Below are positions 45,870-55,500 of a DNA stretch of 64,000 nt, piece by piece (within the stretch, counting starts at the first letter, position 1; every line of letters begins with the position of its first letter). A model generated the notes under the pieces. That model saw only the letters and a list, made by a program, of their open reading frames with translations, was not told where the DNA came from and ran no database searches. The stretch spans positions 60,399 to 124,398 of the forward strand of contig NZ_JAIVFS010000019.1 in the NCBI RefSeq assembly GCF_020829645.1, read 5' to 3'. The DNA is from Nostoc mirabile CHAB5784. GTDB taxonomy: Bacteria > Cyanobacteriota > Cyanobacteriia > Cyanobacteriales > Nostocaceae. The translations under genes and the position numbers were made by a program.

Positions 45870-46826
45870 ATGACCGTAATCGAGTTTCCAAATTTACCTA
45901 ATGCACAGCAGTGCCAAAAAAGTACACTGCCCAATTTAGGGCTAGTTTGCATCACCTCTGACAAACAAGTGCGCTTTCGGACAATGACGCGCACCCGATA
46001 CTTAAAACTTTCCCTTAGCGATCGCCAAAGCGCCCTAAGTGAACTGTATCGGCATAATTTACAGCGTTTGCATGACGCTCTCTCCTTTTGTGAGCAGAAT
46101 AAAATTCAGCTTTATCGGATGTCTTCAGCAATATTTCCCCTAAGTGACTTAGAAGACGAAATCGGCGCAAATATATTAGAGGCAATGAGCGCTGATTTAG
46201 CAACAATCGGTCAACGAGCAAATGCATTGGGCATAAGAATGGTGTTGCATCCAGATCAATATGTAGTGCTGAGTTCTGATTCTCCCGAAGTGGTACAAGC
46301 AAGTATTAATAATTTAGCAGGACATGCACGTATACTTGACTTACTGGGCTTACCGCGATCGCCTTGGTCATTGATGAATATTCATGGTGGCAAATCTCAA
46401 CGGGCTGAACAACTAGTAAAAGTAATTTCCGAACTACCAGAAAATATCAAAACCCGCTTGACTCTAGAAAACGATGAATACGCCTATAGTGCCGACGAAA
46501 TTTTAGCAGTATGTCAGCAAGCTGGCGTGCCAATGGTATTTGATGCCCATCACCATATTTGCCACGAAAATTTAGATAGCTACGATCATCCGAGTGTAGG
46601 ATCCATGTTTTACGCAGCGCGAGAAACTTGGACAAATCCAGATTGGCAATTGGTTCATATTTCCAATGGTGAGCAAGCTTTTAATGACAGAAAACACAGC
46701 AACTTGATTACCGATATGCCCAACGTCTACCACCAAGCACCGTGGATCGAAGTCGAAGCCAAACAAAAAGAAGAAGCGATCGCACATTTGCGCTCTTGGT
46801 GGCTAATAAAAAATAATTGTACGTAA
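45870..46826 (+). CDS. uvsE: UV DNA damage endonuclease
   Basis: Metal-dependent TIM-barrel endonuclease that nicks 5' of cyclobutane dimers and 6-4 photoproducts, starting an alternative excision repair. 318 residues, usual family length. Typical features: LGLVCITSDKQVRFRTMTRT (about 23-42), LYRMSSAIFPLSD (about 87-99), MVLHPDQYVVLSS (about 131-143), MNIHGGK, TLENDEYAY (about 207-215) and VFDAHHHICH (about 232-241), which together hold the metal-binding His, Glu and Asp. It stands alone on the plus strand. UV defence fits a surface-living Nostoc type organism. Confidence 0.93.
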   Translation: MTVIEFPNLPNAQQCQKSTLPNLGLVCITSDKQVRFRTMTRTRYLKLSLSDRQSALSELYRHNLQRLHDALSFCEQNKIQLYRMSSAIFPLSDLEDEIGANILEAMSADLATIGQRANALGIRMVLHPDQYVVLSSDSPEVVQASINNLAGHARILDLLGLPRSPWSLMNIHGGKSQRAEQLVKVISELPENIKTRLTLENDEYAYSADEILAVCQQAGVPMVFDAHHHICHENLDSYDHPSVGSMFYAARETWTNPDWQLVHISNGEQAFNDRKHSNLITDMPNVYHQAPWIEVEAKQKEEAIAHLRSWWLIKNNCT

Positions 46827-46873
46827 ATTAACACAAGACCCTACCTAGTACAATTTCTAAGCTAGTTTTGAAG

Positions 46874-46931
46874 GTTTGTAGTAAGCACAAAGCGTGCTTA
46901 GAAGATAAGGACTAAAGTCCTTACTACGAAC
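46874..46931. repeat. 58-bp inverted-repeat element
   Basis: GTTTGTAGTAAG and CTTACTACGAAC are inverted ends around AAGCGTGCTT and GGACTAAAGTCC hairpins. It lies between the convergent uvsE and chloride-channel genes and could help end transcription. Confidence 0.6.
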
Positions 46932-47062
46932 TTACTGACTCATCAATTTCCCTTCTTTCCTTCTTCCTTTGCGTACTTCGCGTCTTCTCTTCGAGAGGCT
47001 TCGCCAATGCGGTTCGTTCCTTTACCCTTCAAGCTTCCCTTGACAGACTACTACTTACCCTT

Positions 47063-47923
47063 TTATTCAGTAGCTTCTCTCTGAGACTTCAATTGAGATG
47101 CAATCAAGGGAACTTTGGGCGCAAGAAAAAATCCAATTAAGCTGGCAAAAAGGATTGGCGTAAAAGGACTCAAATTAGCCAGTTTTGACAGTAGCAAAGT
47201 CGTACTTATAGGTGTACGCGTTACAGCTGCATTGATAGCCGCCATTGTACAAATCATTGCAAGGGCCGGATTAATTCCCGGAATTAAGACTGCTACAGCT
47301 TTACCAATACAAGCACCAGTGAAAAACAAAGGGATGATAAATCCACCGCGCCAGCCACCTGTTACTGTAATGCTAATGGCAGCCATTTTACCAAGAGCAA
47401 GAGTTAAGAGAAAAACAGCAGGAAAGTTAGTAGTGAGGACTGATTCTAACTCTTCATGTCCAAAATAACGGGTTAAGGGTAATAAAACTGCTAAAGTGCC
47501 AAGCCCGAATCCTGCTAGTGTTGTGTGTACATAAATGGGGCTGGGAATTCGAGCAAGCAAGTAATCGCAGCCCCGAAAAATGCCCATAAAAATCCATCCC
47601 GCCACCGCCCCGATCATACCGAACATAATAGCGATCGCAAAATCATCAATCTTGTCTAGGTGGTACTGGGGAAAATGCCAAGTGGGCGCAATTCCTAAAT
47701 GTGTGATTGCTGCAAATACCAAATAACTAGCGCAACTCGAAACAATGGCTGGCATCAAGGCTTCGTAATATTCCACAATATGCTGATGGTGTAAAATCTC
47801 TAGGGCGAACATTGCACCGCCAAGAGGTGCGCCAAACAAGGCAGTGAAGCCAGCTGCCATCGCTTTTAGGGCAGGGGAGCAGGGGGCTCTTAGCTGGGGG
47901 AGGGAAAGTCGTTGTGATTCCAA
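47063..47923 (-). pseudogene. ClC-type chloride channel/antiporter, N-terminally truncated
   Basis: The C-terminal two thirds of a ClC membrane protein. Present: AAGFTALFGAPLGGAMFALE (about 24-43), several membrane helices, SITVTGGWRGGFIIPLFFTG (about 194-213) and AINAAVTRTPISTTLLL. Missing: the first five or so helices with the GSGIP and GREGP selectivity motifs. The first ~20 codons (LSLPQLRAPCSPALK) come from a CCCCTGCTCCCCTGCCC simple repeat, not channel sequence, marking the break point near 47870. It cannot form a normal channel. Confidence 0.78.
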
Positions 47924-48062
47924 AAATTGGATAATTTATTTTTTGGAGTTCCCTAATAGCTCCCTTCCAAGAACTGCCTCTTCGGTGAAATTAAGCCTCA
48001 AGATAGTGTGTACCTCATCACAAAAGAACTTAAGCTTGGCGTATAAGTTTGGGGAAATAGTG

Positions 48063-48260
48063 ATGAATAAGGAAACAGTTCCTAGTCAAGCTGAAAAGTC
48101 TAGTCCAGAAGGCGATCCATCGCAGCTAGATCCAGAGGTACTGGACAAAATCAAACACCCTGCGAGAATAGACGATGTTATTCGGGAGCAATCACCAGAA
48201 GAACGTAAAAGTAACCCAGCTTTAGTACCAGAAATGATCGATGATCCAACTGATGATTGA
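48063..48260 (+). CDS. Small acidic hypothetical protein
   Basis: A 65-residue, highly charged protein (MNKETVPSQAEKSSPEGDPS, then DPEVLDKIKHPARIDDVIRE and a DDPTDD end). ATG 48063 is chosen; the longer frame from 47844 would run through the broken chloride-channel edge. No domain is recognised; similar short acidic proteins seem common in cyanobacteria. A strong terminator follows. Confidence 0.6.
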   Translation: MNKETVPSQAEKSSPEGDPSQLDPEVLDKIKHPARIDDVIREQSPEERKSNPALVPEMIDDPTDD

Positions 48261-48292
48261 TTGGGTTTGCAAAAGAGTAATCGAAATGCTCT

Positions 48293-48323
48293 GATTCCCG
48301 ACTTCTTAGAGAAGTCGGGAATC
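48293..48323 (+). terminator. Rho-independent terminator-like hairpin
   Basis: A perfect 14-bp stem (GATTCCCGACTTCT / AGAAGTCGGGAATC) with a 3-base loop is followed by TTGTTAG, 32 bases after the small acidic gene. Half of the same sequence (GAAGTCGGGAATCTTGTT) also occurs at about 20771, so the hairpin may be repeat-derived. Confidence 0.7.
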
Positions 48324-48597
48324 TTGTTAGTAATGTGTATCACTTACCTCCAGTAATGAATCATTTGAAATTTCTGCGGCAGAAGTTGATTTTATTTTTT
48401 GTAAGTCGGCACAATAAAACCAAACTGGGTAAAGAAAAGTAAACAAGGCTCAAACCATTTTTCCCCCTGCCCCCTGCCCCCTGCCTTATCCCAACAATAA
48501 TTATTTACGCCGACCTACTTTTGTCAGTCCCTAAGTAAATATCACTCGGGAGCAATAGAAGGTATAAGTTAAAAGAAAAGAGACTATTAGCTGTCTT

Positions 48598-49857
48598 GTG
48601 ATCAAAAAAAGATTGTTTAATTTTTTGGGACTGGTAATGGCGATCGCGATCGCGATTATTGCTTGTCAAAGCCTACAATTACCAAGCAAACCGTTAACAT
48701 CTACCCCAGTTACCATTAAACTCAGTGGTTGGGGAGGCTCTCCTGTTGAACAAAAACTCTTGACGGAAGTACTGCACGACTTTGAAGCACAACATCCAAC
48801 TATTAAGGTCAGATATGAAGCAATCTCCGACCAATATATGGATGTGATTAAAACTCGTCTGGTTGGGGAAGCCGCGCCTGATGTCTTTTATCTGGATGCG
48901 CTGGAAGCTCCTTTTTTAATGAGTCAAAATGTCCTGGAACCCTTAGATGCTTACATTACCCCCAAATTTGACCTACCAGACTTCGAGGATGCCCTACTCA
49001 ACAGCTTCAAATATCAGAACCAGATTTATGGACTTCCCAAAGACTATTCCACCCTTGCTCTGTTTTATAACAAAAAAGCCTTCGCTGCCGCAGGCTTGAG
49101 TAGTCCGCCAGCTACTTGGGATGAATTACGTAACTACTCGAAACAATTGACAGGCAAACTTAACAAATACGGCTTTGGAGAAAACCCAGAATTAGCGCGT
49201 CAGGCTTATAAAATTAAAGCTTTTGGTGGGCAAATCGTCGATCAAAATGGTTATGCTACCTTTGCCAGTGCAGCAGGTTTACAGGGTTTGGAGTTAGTAG
49301 TAGACCAGTATCAAAAAGACCGTTCCTCTGCCCAAAAATCTGATGTGGGGACAAATTCAGGTAGTGAAATGCTTGGTCAAAGTAAGGTGGCAATGGTGAT
49401 TGAGGGGAATTGGGCAATTCCTTATTTAACTGAAACCTTTCCCAAACTAGAGTTTGCTACCGCACCAGTGCCTACTATTAATGATAAAAAAGGCACGATG
49501 TTACTTACAGTTGCCTACGTGATGAATCATCTTGCACAGCATAAAACCGAAGCTTGGGAGTTGATTGAATATCTCACGGGTAAAGAAGGGATGCAAAAGT
49601 GGACAGGAACAGGATTTGCTTTGCCAACACGTAAATCAGTAGCAAAGAATTTGGGCTACGATCGAGACCCTATGCGATCGCCATTAGTAGCGGGTGTTGA
49701 TTATGCTACACCGTGGCAGGTAGGTGAGTATTCATCTGCGATCGTCAATAACTTTGATAACCAGTTTGTCAGCGCCTTATTGGGGCAACAACCATTAAAG
49801 CAGGCGATGGTACAAGCACAAAAAGAAGCTAATCAGCAGGTTAAAGCAATGGAGTAA
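48598..49857 (+). CDS. Sugar ABC transporter substrate-binding protein (lipoprotein)
   Basis: Extracytoplasmic solute-binding protein, family 1 (oligosaccharide/glycerol-phosphate type), 419 residues. A GTG start is used. The signal peptide ends in a lipobox-like AIIACQ (Cys at about 22). The mature protein has the family pattern: TIKLSGWGGSPVEQKLLTEV, VFYLDALEAPFLM, YGLPKDYSTLALFYNKKAF (about 141-159), PPATWDELRNYSKQL and MVIEGNWAIPYL (about 263-274). It delivers a sugar to the two permeases downstream. The substrate is not predictable. Confidence 0.88.
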   Translation: MIKKRLFNFLGLVMAIAIAIIACQSLQLPSKPLTSTPVTIKLSGWGGSPVEQKLLTEVLHDFEAQHPTIKVRYEAISDQYMDVIKTRLVGEAAPDVFYLDALEAPFLMSQNVLEPLDAYITPKFDLPDFEDALLNSFKYQNQIYGLPKDYSTLALFYNKKAFAAAGLSSPPATWDELRNYSKQLTGKLNKYGFGENPELARQAYKIKAFGGQIVDQNGYATFASAAGLQGLELVVDQYQKDRSSAQKSDVGTNSGSEMLGQSKVAMVIEGNWAIPYLTETFPKLEFATAPVPTINDKKGTMLLTVAYVMNHLAQHKTEAWELIEYLTGKEGMQKWTGTGFALPTRKSVAKNLGYDRDPMRSPLVAGVDYATPWQVGEYSSAIVNNFDNQFVSALLGQQPLKQAMVQAQKEANQQVKAME

Positions 49858-49895
49858 TTACGTATACTTATTTAAAAAGTAAAAATATTAACTCC

Positions 49896-50072
49896 ATGAT
49901 GACAATTTCTGCCGTTGAAGACTTTATCTCGTTTCATGGTCATCAGGTATGGTATCGGATTGTTAAACCAGACCAAGAAGATTCTAAAAAGCTACTACTG
50001 CTATGTGTTCACGGAGGCTCAGGAGTACCCCACGACTACTTAGAACCTTTGTCAGCGATCGCTACAGCCTAG
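49896..50072 (+). pseudogene. Proline iminopeptidase-like alpha/beta hydrolase remnant
   Basis: A 58-codon frame reads SAVEDFISFHGHQVWYRIVK and LLLLCVHGGSGVPHDYLEPL, the N-terminal strand pair and HGGxGxPHxYL oxyanion loop of proline iminopeptidases, then stops at TAG 50070. The catalytic Ser, Asp and His lie in the missing part. It sits between the binding protein and first permease genes, so the complete hydrolase was probably once part of this operon. Confidence 0.72.
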
Positions 50073-50101
50073 TTAGTGCGAGATTAGATGGAGGTTCAAC
50101 A

Positions 50102-51010
50102 GTGTTTGAAATCAGCAGGCGGCGGAGTAATCCCAGGTGGAATCTCACAGAAGACTTGGCTGGGTATATGTTCATGATGCCCACCATCCTAGTCTTAGGG
50201 ACTTTTGTAGTCTTACCCATTCTCTTAGCGGTTTTTCTTTCCTTGCAAAAAGTTCAACTCCTTGGCGGTATTGAGTACGAGTTCATCGGTTTTCGGAACT
50301 TCACGCGATTAGCTGAAGATGAAAGAGTTGGGATTGCTTTGAGAAACACAGTAGAATATGTTGCCATTGTTGTGCCAACTCAAACTGTCCTAGCTTTAAT
50401 TCTGGCAGTAACTTTAAATTCAGGGATTCGCGGTAAAAGCTGGTGGCGCATCCTGTACTTTTTGCCTACAGTCACTTCTTCAGCAGTGCTAACACTCATT
50501 TTCATGTGGATTTATAACACTGATGGGCTACTAAACGATTTTCTCGCTTTTGTGGGGCTACCTACTTATAACTGGTTGGGTAATCCAGCAGTTGCGCTCA
50601 AAGGCATTATGATCATGAACATTTGGTCAACTGCGCCGTTTTTCATGGTGATTTATCTAGCGGCGTTGCAGGATATACCCCAAACACTTTATGAGGCGGC
50701 CCAACTTGATGGCGCAAATGGGTGGCAGCAATTTGTCTACATTACTCTTCCCTTACTGAAGCCTGTAACCTTCTTTGTGGTAGCAGTGGGGGTAATTGGC
50801 ACTTTTCAACTTTTTGACCAGTCTTACATCTTTTCTGCTGGTACTGGTGGCCCAAACAACGCTACCTTAACTGTGGTGCTGCTAATTTACCAAGCTGTGT
50901 TTCGGAATTTACAAATGGGATATGCAGCTGCGATCGCATTTTTATTAGCAGCAGTGATCATTGCCATTACTTTAATTCAGCGACGACTTTTTGGAGGTGA
51001 ACGGATTTGA
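50102..51010 (+). CDS. Sugar ABC transporter permease (MalF/UgpA-like)
   Basis: Inner-membrane permease subunit with about six membrane segments. GTG 50102 is preferred: it has GGAGG eight bases upstream, whereas the longer frame from 50003 runs through the hydrolase remnant. That gives 302 residues, the normal length. The EAA loop that contacts the ATPase is visible: YEAAQLDGANGWQQFVYITL PLLKP region, about residues 198-222. It overlaps the next gene by four bases. No ATP-binding subunit is encoded nearby. Confidence 0.88.
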   Translation: MFEISRRRSNPRWNLTEDLAGYMFMMPTILVLGTFVVLPILLAVFLSLQKVQLLGGIEYEFIGFRNFTRLAEDERVGIALRNTVEYVAIVVPTQTVLALILAVTLNSGIRGKSWWRILYFLPTVTSSAVLTLIFMWIYNTDGLLNDFLAFVGLPTYNWLGNPAVALKGIMIMNIWSTAPFFMVIYLAALQDIPQTLYEAAQLDGANGWQQFVYITLPLLKPVTFFVVAVGVIGTFQLFDQSYIFSAGTGGPNNATLTVVLLIYQAVFRNLQMGYAAAIAFLLAAVIIAITLIQRRLFGGERI

Positions 51011-51843
51011 CTAACATCTCTGGCTTATCCTGGCTTAAAGTCTTGTTATACGTCTTGCTGACACTCTATGCCCTCATTACTTTAATTCCCTTTCTCTGGG
51101 CACTTTCAGCATCATTTAAGCCGCTATCAGAGATTGTCAGTGGTGAATCCAACTTTCTCCCCAAGAATTTTACTCTTGACAACTACAGGCAAATCTTTCT
51201 CCAAGAACCGCTATTTTGGCGCTGGTTGTTCAACAGTGTGGTGATTGCCATCAGCGTCACGCTTTTAAATTTGTTGTTAAATTCAATGGCTGGTTATGCC
51301 TTGGCGAGACTACGTTTTGTGGGTAAGCGCTTTTGGTTCTTCCTAATCTTGGCAGTACTGGCAGTCCCAGCGCAAATCACTCTAATTCCCACATTTTTGA
51401 TTTTAAAAGCGATCGGCTGGCTGAATTCTTACCAAGGCATGATTGTGCCGAGCATGGTTAATGCCACTTTTATCTTCATGATGCGGCAGTTTTTCGTTAA
51501 TTTTCCTAAAGAACTAGAAGAAGCAGCTCAACTCGATGGCTTAAATACTTTTGGAATTTTCCGGCATATTGTCTTACCTTTAGCAAAACCAGCACTAGCA
51601 GCACAGGCAGTTTTTGTGTTCATGGGCAGTTGGAATAATTTTTTACTGCCTATAGTTATCCTATTTGACCCAGAAATGTTTACCCTTCCTTTGGGGCTAA
51701 ACACCTTTAAAGGTCAATACATCAGCTATTGGAATTATATTATGGCGGCTTCTATGGTCTTCACTCTGCCAGCTTTAGGCATTTACGCCTTTTTTAATCG
51801 TTACTTTATTCAAAGCGTCACCTTTACCGGGGGAAAAGGTTAA
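51007..51843 (+). CDS. Sugar ABC transporter permease (MalG/UgpE-like)
   Basis: Second permease, 278 residues, about six membrane segments. The TTG start overlaps the stop of the preceding gene (TTGA), a sign of translational coupling. The EAA loop reads EEAAQLDGLNTFGIFRHIVL then PLAKPAL (about 173-199). FMMRQFFVNFPKELEEAA and the C-terminal NRYFIQSVTFTGGKG are typical of carbohydrate permeases of this class. It would pair with the upstream permease; an unlinked MsmX/MalK-type ATPase must energise the system. Confidence 0.9.
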   Translation: MTNISGLSWLKVLLYVLLTLYALITLIPFLWALSASFKPLSEIVSGESNFLPKNFTLDNYRQIFLQEPLFWRWLFNSVVIAISVTLLNLLLNSMAGYALARLRFVGKRFWFFLILAVLAVPAQITLIPTFLILKAIGWLNSYQGMIVPSMVNATFIFMMRQFFVNFPKELEEAAQLDGLNTFGIFRHIVLPLAKPALAAQAVFVFMGSWNNFLLPIVILFDPEMFTLPLGLNTFKGQYISYWNYIMAASMVFTLPALGIYAFFNRYFIQSVTFTGGKG

Positions 51844-52578
51844 ACTAATTCGCTTTTTCGCCCATTGGCAATGGGCAACTCTTGGAGACGCTAAAAGCGA
51901 ACGCCCCGCTACGCTAACGCAATTAGGTTTTGTAATGGGGATTTTACCCCTACACAAAACGATAACAAAGTCATCACTACTTGGTAAGATTATACAAGGT
52001 AGAATTTTATAACCACCGTTGTATATACAAGAGTTCTCATGGAGTAGTCTAATATTCAATGTTTTCTTGTCTAAAGTCTGAGGAATAATCTTTAAGCAAA
52101 TAAAATCTATCTTAAGATATCAATTCTTCATACAAAAGATAGTTGTTCACAATATATATATTGTGAGAAAAAACATACTAATCATCTACTTTGCCTAACA
52201 GAAAGGAGGCACAATTTGTCAGACAACTATTTGGATGACTATAAACTTTCAAAAGGTGAAGCAGAGAATAGGTGAAGCAGAGAATAGCTTTAATTACTGC
52301 TCAGATTGAGGAAGTGCTAATTAAGTACCATACTCTAGATTAAATCTCCAAATTGAAAAGCTAGAAAAACTAATTCGGGTAATATTTGTTATTCGATATA
52401 TATTGCTTGTGACTGGCTGATACAACTCCTATTAGCACAGCCCGGCGGAAATAAACCTACCGTTTTATTACAGCCATAAAGCTCAAAATTAGAGGTTTTT
52501 GACTTTTGACTTTTGACTTCCGCCTTGCGGTTCTAGCCTGTCTCTCGGCTTATTCCAGATAAAAGTATTGTAACAATA
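51844..52578. other. 735-base gap before the TamB-like gene
   Basis: Just after the permease gene lies a dispersed repeat (about 51886-51920). A perfect 20-bp palindrome is at 52147-52166. At about 52254-52286 a 16-bp direct duplication (AGGTGAAGCAGAGAAT twice) breaks a small frame: without it codons would read KVKQRIALITAQIEEVLIK, so a decayed small gene is possible. Nothing intact is seen. Confidence 0.5.
52147..52166. promoter_or_regulatory. 20-bp perfect palindrome, possible operator
   Basis: TCACAATATATATATTGTGA is its own reverse complement. It lies in an intergenic region about 410 bases before the TamB-like gene. Such length without mismatch is unusual even in AT-rich DNA; it could be a protein-binding site or a small hairpin. 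Confidence 0.35.
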
Positions 52579-55500
52579 ATGACGCACTCTCCAAATTCAG
52601 AAAATAACCAGAAACCACCTAACCGTCGTTTATGGCTCCTCCTCTTAGGACGTACCAGTTTGGCTCTCGGTGTCGTTTTGCTGGTTGGAATTGCAGTCGG
52701 TGCTTGGTGGGCTAGAAGCTATATATATAAAGATTTAGCCCCATTAGTACAGCAAAATCTCGAACAATTGCTTGGGCGTCCAGTAAAAGTAGGGAAAGTT
52801 GAACGTTTTTCGCTAAGTAGTCTAAGATTTAGCTCTCTATCAATACCAGCAACTCCCACCGATCCAGATCAGGTAGTAGCAAAAGCTTTAGATGTACAGT
52901 TCTCACCTGTGCAACTCTTCCTTAGCCGAAAACTTGCATTAAATGTCACATTAGTTCAACCCAATGTTTACATCCAACAGGATCAGGATGGTCGCTGGGT
53001 TACAGCCCAAGTTAAGGCTGCGGAAGGAAAAGGTGCTATTCAAACTGAGTTGGAGACACTTCAAATTCAAGATGGGAATATAGAGTTATCGCCAGCCTCC
53101 GCACCAACTAGACCGAAAGGGTCAGTAATATTAAATCAATTTGGTGGTGTTGCTCGATTTTCAGATCAAAATCAAAGGATTGGTTATGACATCAATGGTC
53201 AACTCACTAGGGGAGGCGCTGTTAAAATCGTTGGCGAAACACAACTAAAAGCTCAACAAACTAACCTCAAGCTGCAAGCACAAAATTTACAAGCATCTGA
53301 TATAAGTCGATTAATTGAGTTGCCAATTGCCTTGCAAGCAGGGCGTTTAGATGCTGACTTAGGGGTTCAGATTCCACCCAAACTGTCAGAAATAGCCGTT
53401 ACCGGAACAGCTACAGCTAATCAAATCGCTGCTAAAATTCCCAAGATTCCTCAGCAAGTTTCTAATTTTAATGGGAGTTTTATATTTCAAGGTCAGACAG
53501 TTTCTTTACAAAATCTGAATACGAACTTTGGCAAAGTTCCTATTCTCGCAAATGGAACAATTAATACCCAAACAGGTTTTAATGTCTCTGCTCAAATAAA
53601 ACCTGTTAGCGCGAAAAATATCTTAGACACGCTGAATGTAAATTCGTCAGTCCCCGCTAGTGGCGAAATTCAAGCAAATATTAAGGTGGGCGGCGCACTA
53701 CAGCAACCAGTCGTTAACGGTACAGTAAGCAATACAAAACCTATTCAAGTTGACCGCGTTCTCTTCACAGCCATCAATACTGACTTCCGCTTGAATGTAT
53801 CTCAAACTGCTTCTCAAATTGCTGTCTCCAATTTGAAAATAGTCCCCGCAGCAGGTGGTCAAATCACAGGAGGCGGTCAAGCTAATATCGGAACCAAAGA
53901 TAACGTAATCTTTAATGCTCAAGTTGATGGTGTATCCGGGGATATACTAGCGCGTAACTACGGTGTTGCTCTACCGATCGCAGTTGGCAATATTTCAGCA
54001 AAAGCAGAAGTTTCTGGTTCACTTGGCAAACAGCCATTGAAACTTGATGTTTCCAGTGTTCAAGTAACGCCGCCAACAGGAGGAAGAATTACAGCCAGTG
54101 GTCAAGTTCAACTAGCACCTCAAGGTCAAGTAGCTTTAGGTATTCAAGCTCAAGGTTTACCAGCAAATGCGATCGCTCAAGGTTACGGTATCTCAACTCC
54201 GATTAATGTGGGGGGTATATCTGCGAACGCAAAAGTTTCTGGTTCTCTAGGTAGTCCATTAAACGTAAATGTAGCTAGCGTTCAGGCAAATCCAGAGGTG
54301 GGAGGGCAAGTAACAGCTAGCGGTCAACTTCAGCTTGCACCCCAAGGCAGAGTATCATTTAACGTGCAAGCACAAAATTTACCAGGGGATGCGATCGCAC
54401 GAGCCTATAACACTTCACCCGGCATCACCATTGGAAATGTGTCAGCAAATGCCAGAATTTCCGGCTCACTTGGCAACCTACGGGCAGTAACACAGGTGCA
54501 AGCGCCCACAGCCACCTATCCCATTACGGGTCAAGCTGTTGTAACTCAACAAGGGCAGAATATCCTCTTACCAAATGCTGTGTTGAACGTGGCAGGCGGT
54601 ACAATCAGGGGCACGGGTCAAGTTGTACAACAACGCTGGCAGGCTTCTGTGAATGCCCAACAGCTGCAATTGAGCCGTTTTGGACAGATACCACCCCAGT
54701 TCCAGGGAGTTTTAAGCAATGCGGCGTTGAATTTGTCAGGAAGCACTGCTTCTTTCCAACCCTCAACCATTCAAGCTACAGGGCAAGCAAGGCTGAATCT
54801 AGCAGGAGGTGCGGTTAATCTCAGCAATATTAACCTTGATGCTGGTCGCTGGCAACTGCTTGCCAACGCTTCCCAAATTCAACTCAACCGTTTCTCACCG
54901 CAACTGCGAGGACGGCTCAATAGCAATCTTCAGTTAGCAGGCACAACTCAATCTTTTCAGCTTGCAGATATTCGCGCCGCCGGACAAATCCGCCTTTCCC
55001 AAGGGGTAGCACTGCTGGCAAAACCGCTTACGGCTCAATTTCAGTGGAATGGACAGCAGATTATCGTTGAAAACGCAAGTACCCCAGGATTGAGTGCTAA
55101 TGGTGCGATCGCTATTCAGTCTCCACCAACTGGCGCACCCCAAATTGCGGGATTTAATTTAAATGTAGTGGCGCAGAATTTCAACTTAAAAAATACAGGC
55201 TTTCAAGTTCCTGGAGACGTAGCACTAGCGGGGCTACTTGATTTTAATGGGCAAGTTACAGGTACTCCAGATGTACCTCAAGCTAATGGTAATATCCGGC
55301 TGCGGAATTTCAATGTGAGTAACTTGGCATTTGACCCACTTTTAACTGGAAACGTGAATTTTCAGGGAGGACAAGGGGCAAGTCTGCGATTAGCCGGGAA
55401 GCAAGACAGGATTGCACTTAACTTAGGTGCAGATTATCGTCCAACTTCATTTTTAGTCAAGCGGGATGATGCAGTTACCACAGGTAGAACTGAGGGAGAG

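Noticed and set aside
47844..48062. Extended N-terminus of the small acidic protein
   Set aside because: The extension runs antisense through the broken edge of the chloride-channel gene and simple repeats; ATG 48063 gives a sensible short protein.
50003..50101. Longer first permease starting at 50003
   Set aside because: These codons overlap the hydrolase remnant in another frame and add a non-membrane head; GTG 50102 has a good ribosome-binding site and gives normal length.
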